Shown here piece after piece: positions 14,378 through 17,996 of a stretch of 17,996 nucleotides of DNA; position 1 is the stretch's first letter; each line of letters starts with the position of its first letter. The DNA comes from JBJKSO01 sp046703825. GTDB lineage: Bacteria > Chloroflexota > Dormibacteria > Aeolococcales > Bog-877. The stretch lies in assembly GCA_046703825.1 (NCBI GenBank), contig JBJKSO010000096.1:1-17996 (forward strand), in the 5' to 3' direction. Both the position numbers and the translations under genes were made by a program. The notes under the pieces were generated by a model. The model searched no databases. It had not been told where the DNA came from and saw nothing but the letters and a program-made list of their open reading frames with translations.

Positions 14378-14737
14378 ATGAGCGCTGCAAACCCTGCCCC
14401 TACCCAAGAGCCCATCCAGCATCTGGTTCTCTTCCGCTTGCCACAGGCGCCCGGGCCGGAGGTCGAGGCGGAGATGCGCCGGCAGATCTCCACCTGGGCC
14501 GGTCAGATCCCGGGACTGATCCGCATCCGCTTCGGCGCCGACTCCGGCGGGCGGGCGCAGGGCTACCAGTTCGGCCTGTTGACCGAGTTCGTCGACGCCG
14601 ACGCCATGGCCGCCTACCAGCCGCACCCGCTGCACGCGGCCTTTCTGAGCTGGGTGGTGGAGCACAAGTTCGAGGTGCTCCGCTTCGACTACCCGCTCAA
14701 CTCCCGCACCAGCATCCTGGAGCCGGCTTCCGGCTGA
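14378..14737 (+). CDS. Dabb-domain (stress-responsive A/B barrel) protein
   Basis: A 119-residue single Dabb domain, a dimeric ferredoxin-like barrel. Typical features are the opening strand IQHLVLFRLP (H15), the helix EAEMRRQISTWAGQIPGLIRIRFG, the core YQFGLLTEFVDADAMAAYQPHPLHAAFLSWV with the family's Y-x-x-H-P-x-H pattern, and a closing strand FEVLRFDYPL. Members include enzymes of small-molecule chemistry (cyclases, decarboxylases, ring-modifying enzymes) and many of unknown role. ATG 14378 has GAGAGG four bases upstream. It lies 13 bases after the Lrp/AsnC gene, so both are probably one transcript. Its place beside the cupin-SDR-aminotransferase cluster suggests it works in the same pathway. 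Confidence 0.9.
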   Translation: MSAANPAPTQEPIQHLVLFRLPQAPGPEVEAEMRRQISTWAGQIPGLIRIRFGADSGGRAQGYQFGLLTEFVDADAMAAYQPHPLHAAFLSWVVEHKFEVLRFDYPLNSRTSILEPASG

Positions 14738-14815
14738 GCTCGGCCTCGACCACCAGATGCGGCGGCCAGGTCTGCAGCCCCCACATCTTGTGGCGATCGG
14801 GAAGCTGAGCTCGGC
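14733..14815 (+). repeat. Direct repeat GCTGAGCTCGGC
   Basis: The 12-base sequence occurs at 14733-14744 (across the Dabb stop codon) and at 14804-14815, 71 bases apart, around the first pair of NrdR-box-like sites. It contains the GAGCTC palindrome and may reflect local duplication. Confidence 0.4.
14750..14793 (+). promoter_or_regulatory. Upstream pair of NrdR-box-like sites, 31 bp phased
   Basis: CCACCAGATGCGG (14750-14762) and CCACATCTTGTGG (14781-14793) resemble the sites of the downstream pair, and their centres are 31 bases apart. The second is the best palindrome of the four (CCACA/TGTGG). No -10 sequence lies between them, so this may be an auxiliary pair for cooperative NrdR binding. 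Confidence 0.5.
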
Positions 14816-14863
14816 TCCATCGCCTGCCGCCCGCCCACAAGCGCGGGACCGTGGACTGCTGAA

Positions 14864-14907
14864 CCACAAGATGGGGTATACAATTCGAAGCGAGCCCCAA
14901 GATGTGT
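14864..14907 (+). promoter_or_regulatory. NrdR-box-like pair flanking the nrdR -10 region
   Basis: CCACAAGATGGGG (14864-14876) and CCCCAAGATGTGT (14895-14907) lie 31 bases apart, centre to centre. Known NrdR boxes occur in tandem at about three helical turns. TATACAAT (14877-14884), a good -10 sequence, sits directly between them, so binding would block the nrdR promoter and give autorepression. The shared core is CCACAAGATG. Confidence 0.6.
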
Positions 14908-14929
14908 GGGCCGCCATTGGAGCCTCAGA

Positions 14930-15415
14930 TTGCGCTGCCCCTACTGCTCCCACGACGACCTGCGGGTGGTGGACTCCCGGGACTCGGAGACCGGCGAGGC
15001 GATCCGCCGTCGGCGCGCGTGCAACAGCTGCGGCCGCCGCTTCACCACCTACGAGCGGATCGAGTCGATCCCCTTCTACATAGTGAAGAAGGACGGGCGC
15101 CGGGAAGACTTCGACCGCCGCAAGCTGTTCCAAGGGTTGATGAACGCCTGCAAGAAGCGGGACATCTCACCGAACCAGATCACGCATATGGTCGAGGAGA
15201 TCGAGGCGGAGTTGCGAGGCAGGGGTCAGCCCGAGCTGGACAGCGGCGAGGTCGGGGAGCTGGTCATGAACCGGCTGCGCCTGCTGGACGATGTCGCCTA
15301 CGTGCGCTTCGCCTCCGTCTACCGCTCGTTCCGCGACGTCTCGGAGGTCCGGGACGAGATCGACCACCTGCTCTCCCGCGACGTGGATGGGGTTGAGCGG
15401 GCAGCGCGGCGCTGA
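14930..15415 (+). CDS. nrdR: Transcriptional repressor NrdR
   Basis: A 161-residue repressor of ribonucleotide reductase genes that senses ATP/dATP. The N-terminal zinc ribbon has C3, C6 (MRCPYC), C31 and C34 (CNSCGRRFTTYER). The ATP-cone follows at about 47-137 (FYIVKKDGRREDFDRRKLFQGL, SVYRSFRDV). TTG 14930 is chosen: GGAG (14919-14922) lies seven bases upstream and the product then starts MRCPYC as in other NrdR proteins; the frame also opens at GTG 14906, which would overlap a putative NrdR box. No ribonucleotide reductase gene is in the window. The next gene starts inside its 3' end (29-base overlap), so they are co-transcribed. Two pairs of NrdR-box-like sites upstream suggest autoregulation. 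Confidence 0.96.
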   Translation: MRCPYCSHDDLRVVDSRDSETGEAIRRRRACNSCGRRFTTYERIESIPFYIVKKDGRREDFDRRKLFQGLMNACKKRDISPNQITHMVEEIEAELRGRGQPELDSGEVGELVMNRLRLLDDVAYVRFASVYRSFRDVSEVRDEIDHLLSRDVDGVERAARR

Positions 15416-16097
15416 CGAGGGTCTGCCAGAGCGGCTGGAAGCCCTGCACCGAGCGCTGGCCGAGGCGGTCAGGGCTGCGAGCAGACCGCCGGGCTCGGTG
15501 CGACTGCTCCCGGTGAGCAAGGGCCAGCCCCTGGCACTGGTGCAGCAGGGCCTCGAGCTGGGGCTGCGCGACCTCGGCGAAAACTACGTGCAGGAATGCT
15601 CGGGCAAGGCGCAGCTGCTCGGCCTGGCTCCGGTGCGCTGGCACCTGCTGGGTCACCTGCAGAAGAACAAGGCGGCGCGGGCGGCCAAGCTCTTCCATAG
15701 GGTGCTGACCCTGGACAGCCTGGTGCTGGGCCGGCTGCTGTCCCGCGCTCGCGAGGGGCAATCCGCACTGCCCGTGCTCTGCGAGGTAGAGCTCACCGGC
15801 TTGCCGGGCCGGGGCGGCTACCGCCCGGGCGATTTGGATCGCGAGCTGGGGGAGCTGGCTCGGCTGCCAGGAATCAAGATCGAGGGGCTCATGACCGTGG
15901 CCGATCCGGCACGGCCTCGGGCAGCCTTCGAGGGTCTGCGCGAACTCCGCGATCGACTGGCCCGCACCGGACCGCTGCCGCTCGCCGAGCTGAGCATGGG
16001 CATGAGCCAGGACTTCCGCGATGCGATCGCCGAGGGCAGCACCGAGGTGAGGGTTGGAAGCCTGCTCTTCGGGCCCCGCCCGCCGCGCTCGGGCTAG
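15387..16097 (+). CDS. yggS: YggS-family pyridoxal phosphate homeostasis protein
   Basis: A 236-residue PLP-binding protein with the fold of alanine racemase's N-terminal barrel. The family (YggS/PROSC) controls PLP and amino-acid balance and has no established catalytic activity. PLP lysine is K45 in LLPVSKGQP. Other blocks are LRDLGENYVQE, RWHLLGHLQKNKA, IEGLMTVAD and the phosphate-binding end LSMGMSQDFRDAIAEGSTEVRVGSLLFG. ATG 15387 is the likely start, inside the 3' end of nrdR; the frame opens further upstream within nrdR, where the sequence is not family-like. The binding site is weak, consistent with coupling. Its TAG stop shares the four bases CTAG with the stop of the convergent AI-2E permease gene. 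Confidence 0.93.
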   Translation: MGLSGQRGADEGLPERLEALHRALAEAVRAASRPPGSVRLLPVSKGQPLALVQQGLELGLRDLGENYVQECSGKAQLLGLAPVRWHLLGHLQKNKAARAAKLFHRVLTLDSLVLGRLLSRAREGQSALPVLCEVELTGLPGRGGYRPGDLDRELGELARLPGIKIEGLMTVADPARPRAAFEGLRELRDRLARTGPLPLAELSMGMSQDFRDAIAEGSTEVRVGSLLFGPRPPRSG

Positions 16098-17314
16098 CGG
16101 CGGCCGAAGAGGCGGAACCGGCTCAGGATGCGGCTGTAGCGACGCTCGGTGGACTGGTCGTTGCGGCCGCGGCTGGCGAACAGGTCCGGGCGGCTCGCCC
16201 TCCAGTCGCCCACCCCGGCACGGACCAACACGGCAACGTAACTGGCGGCGGGCACGGCCACCAGCGCGCCGACGAAGCCGGCCACCTCAATGCCGGCGAA
16301 CAGGGCGAAGATCGTCACCACGGGATGCAACTGCACGAACCGGCCCTGGATCCGCGGCACCAGCATGTAGCCCTCCACGACGTGGATGGCCAGAAAGAGC
16401 AGCAGCGTGTAGAGCACCAGCTCGGGTGACTTGGTCAGTGCCAGCAGCAGGGCCACGGCACCGCCGGCGAAGGGTCCGATCAGGGGGATCAGTTCGAAGA
16501 TGCCAGCTGCCAGCGCCACCACGAAGGGAAAGGGGACGCCCAGGAGGAAGCAACCCACGCCGGCCATCGCCCCCACCATGATGGCCATCACCAGCTGGGC
16601 CCTCACGTAGCCGCCCACCACCACGTTGAAGGCGTCGAGGGCGAAGTCGGCCTCACTCGCTGCCCGGCTCGGCAGGATAGAGGTCAACCCCCGCCGGAGC
16701 TGGCGGCTGTCCCGCATCAGCCAGAAGCCGAAGACGATCGCCACCAGGATGTCCAGGAGCACTCCGAAGAAGGTGGCCACCCCCTTGAGCAGGCTCCCGG
16801 TCAGGGTGGGGACCAACGCCGAGGTCACGTGGCTGGTGATGAAGCTAGCGATGTTGACGTGGATGCCGTGCTGGCTCAGCAACTTCTCCACCGAGCTGAT
16901 CAGGTGGTTCCCCTGGTGCAGGTAGGTCGGTAGCCTGGCGGCCAGCGATCTGCCTTCGGCGCTGATCGGCCCGGAAACGCTCCAGCCCACCAGGGCGATG
17001 ATCGCCGCCCCCAAAGCCATGGTCAGCAGCACCGCCAGCGTCCTGGGCACGCGCAGGCGCCGGTTGAGCAGGTTGGCCAGCGGGCCGCCGATGAAGGCGA
17101 TGATGGCTCCCGCCAGCAGGTCGATGACCACGGTCAGAACCGAGGCGACCAGGCCCCGGAAGATGATGAAGAGCTGGTAGGCGAGGAATGCCGCCAGCAG
17201 GATGGCAGCAATCCGCAGCCAGATCAGCGCCGACCGCCGCAGCCGATCCCCCGGCGATGGCTGCTCCGGCTGGGAAGCGGTTGCCGCCTTTTCGGCGGTC
17301 AGCCGAGATGCCAT
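16094..17314 (-). CDS. AI-2E family transporter (PerM/UPF0118)
   Basis: A 406-residue polytopic membrane protein of the AI-2E/PerM family. Members include AI-2 exporters and Na+/H+-type transporters, so the substrate is open. Two to three helices lie at the N-terminus (about 29-52, 56-80, 90-113). A soluble middle region follows (LPTYLHQGNHLISSVEKLLSQHGI, about 125-165), then the conserved C-terminal membrane block with GVPFPFVVALAAGIFELIPLIGPF and VEGYMLVPRIQGRFVQLHPVVTIFALFAG, and a basic tail. The length is normal. ATG 17314 has no Shine-Dalgarno. A TAGACT -10-like box ends eight bases before it, suggesting a leaderless transcript. It lies 45 bases downstream of the molybdopterin oxidoreductase gene on the same strand. 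Confidence 0.92.
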   Translation of the reverse strand: MASRLTAEKAATASQPEQPSPGDRLRRSALIWLRIAAILLAAFLAYQLFIIFRGLVASVLTVVIDLLAGAIIAFIGGPLANLLNRRLRVPRTLAVLLTMALGAAIIALVGWSVSGPISAEGRSLAARLPTYLHQGNHLISSVEKLLSQHGIHVNIASFITSHVTSALVPTLTGSLLKGVATFFGVLLDILVAIVFGFWLMRDSRQLRRGLTSILPSRAASEADFALDAFNVVVGGYVRAQLVMAIMVGAMAGVGCFLLGVPFPFVVALAAGIFELIPLIGPFAGGAVALLLALTKSPELVLYTLLLFLAIHVVEGYMLVPRIQGRFVQLHPVVTIFALFAGIEVAGFVGALVAVPAASYVAVLVRAGVGDWRASRPDLFASRGRNDQSTERRYSRILSRFRLFGRR

Positions 17315-17322
17315 GGGATGAG

Positions 17323-17328
17323 AGTCTA
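17323..17328 (-). promoter_or_regulatory. -10-like box for a possibly leaderless AI-2E permease mRNA
   Basis: TAGACT on the minus strand ends eight bases before the ATG at 17314, the spacing expected when transcription starts at or next to the start codon. No Shine-Dalgarno is present, which fits. No -35 is evident. Confidence 0.3.
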
Positions 17329-17359
17329 GGTTCGGAACACCTGCTCGCCGCCTTTGGCG

Positions 17360-17996
17360 CTATCCAACCACAACCGTCACCGTCTGGTAACCAGCCGAGC
17401 CGTTGGGATAGCTACCGCTCGCGCGCCCGGATTGAAGCCGTCCGTGACCGTCACGGGCGCGCACGGTCAGCTGGTAATATCCCCGGCCCGGCTGCCAGGG
17501 CCGGCTCCAGACCGTCCAACTGAAGGGCGAGAGCGCTCGTTCGAGCCGGGCCGGCTGCCAGCGGCCGCTGCCGTCCAGGCTCAGCTCCACCTGGCTGATG
17601 CCGCTGTCCCCGGCGTAGGCGATGCCGGTGAGAAGGTAGCGTTTGCCCACCGCCAGGGAGGCGTTGCCAGCGGGGAAGTCGAAGCGCGAAAAGATCTGCG
17701 GCACCGCCCCGGGGTTCCAACCCTGCTGCTCCCAGTAGCCCTGGAAGGGAGACCGGCCGAAGGAGACTCGGTTGAGCCACTTGGGGTTCTTCATGCCGTA
17801 GTGGCCCGGTACCAGCAGCCGGGCTGGGAAACCGTGGGCGGCGGTCAGCGGTTGGCCGTTGAGTCGGTAGGCGATCAGGGTCGTCGGCAGCATCGCCACC
17901 GAGAGCGGGAGGGTCTCGTTGTCGCCGTCACCGGTGCCGAACAGAACCAGGTCCCTCCCCGCGGGACCACCCACAGCCTGGCGCAGGCGCCGCAGG
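17360..17996 (-). CDS. Molybdopterin-dependent oxidoreductase, sulfite oxidase family (3' part)
   Basis: The frame is open from the right edge of the window to the TAG at 17360, so only the C-terminal 211 residues are seen. The block LPLSVAMLPTTLIAYRLNGQPL, then HGFPARLLVPGHYGMKNPKWLNRVSF, is the end of a Mo-cofactor-binding domain of the sulfite oxidase type. The rest (about 130 residues, GISQVELSLDGSGRWQPARLE, FSWTVWSRPWQPGRGYYQLTVRARDGHG) is the Ig-like dimerisation domain. Such enzymes oxidise or reduce small substrates such as sulfite, usually outside the membrane; the Mo-ligand cysteine and any signal peptide lie outside the window, so substrate and location cannot be judged. It precedes the AI-2E permease gene on the same strand. 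Confidence 0.88.
   Translation of the reverse strand, partial: LRRLRQAVGGPAGRDLVLFGTGDGDNETLPLSVAMLPTTLIAYRLNGQPLTAAHGFPARLLVPGHYGMKNPKWLNRVSFGRSPFQGYWEQQGWNPGAVPQIFSRFDFPAGNASLAVGKRYLLTGIAYAGDSGISQVELSLDGSGRWQPARLERALSPFSWTVWSRPWQPGRGYYQLTVRARDGHGRLQSGRASGSYPNGSAGYQTVTVVVG

Noticed and set aside
14689..14900. Two short minus-strand frames in the nrdR leader, with repeated PHLVV segments
   Set aside because: The repeated residues are explained by the repeated NrdR-box-like sites; the frames are not otherwise protein-like.

Overview
This is about 18 kb of high-GC chromosomal DNA. Codon third positions are strongly G/C-biased, GTG and TTG starts occur, and intergenic gaps are short. The gene repertoire (E. 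coli-type MsrA, NrdR, a YggS-family protein, FtsX-type ABC exporters, DHA2 MFS, Lrp/AsnC, an AI-2E family permease) fits a free-living high-GC bacterium. An actinobacterium or a soil lineage near Chloroflexota/Dormibacterota is my guess, but nothing seen fixes the phylum. I saw no tRNA, rRNA, CRISPR array, insertion sequence or phage gene.

Layout. (1) 51-1792 (+): a two-gene ABC-2 exporter. The ATPase frame carries an in-frame TAG exactly where the Walker A lysine codon should be, while the rest of the ATPase and the permease look intact. (2) 1932-2609 (+): msrA, converging on a small one-TM protein (2652-2828, -) and a DHA2-family MFS exporter (2925-4388, -); a 10-bp hairpin separates the converging genes. 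(3) 4389-4819: the only long non-coding stretch, holding several inverted repeats. (4) 4820-9472 (-): a tightly overlapped operon of a large FtsX-type permease and two ATPases, one with an AbrB-like C-terminal tail. (5) 9547-11497 (+): an aldo-keto reductase and a cytosolic polysaccharide-deacetylase-fold hydrolase, transcribed divergently from the ABC operon across a 16-bp perfect palindrome. (6) 11520-13674 (-): a cupin / SDR / class IV aminotransferase operon. Divergent from it are an Lrp/AsnC regulator and a Dabb-domain protein (13801-14737, +). (7) 14930-16097 (+): nrdR overlapping a yggS-family gene, preceded by two pairs of NrdR-box-like sites, each pair phased at 31 bp. (8) 16094-17314 (-): an AI-2E family permease meeting yggS tail to tail, then the 3' part of a molybdopterin oxidoreductase running off the right edge (17360-17996, -).

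How the genes may work together. The Lrp/AsnC regulator beside an amino-acid aminotransferase, an SDR and a cupin suggests a small amino-acid or keto-acid pathway under local control. Its SDR is the oddest protein here, because all four classical catalytic positions are replaced. The best regulatory signal is the phased double pair of boxes in front of nrdR. The best sequence anomaly is the amber codon at the ATPase catalytic lysine.
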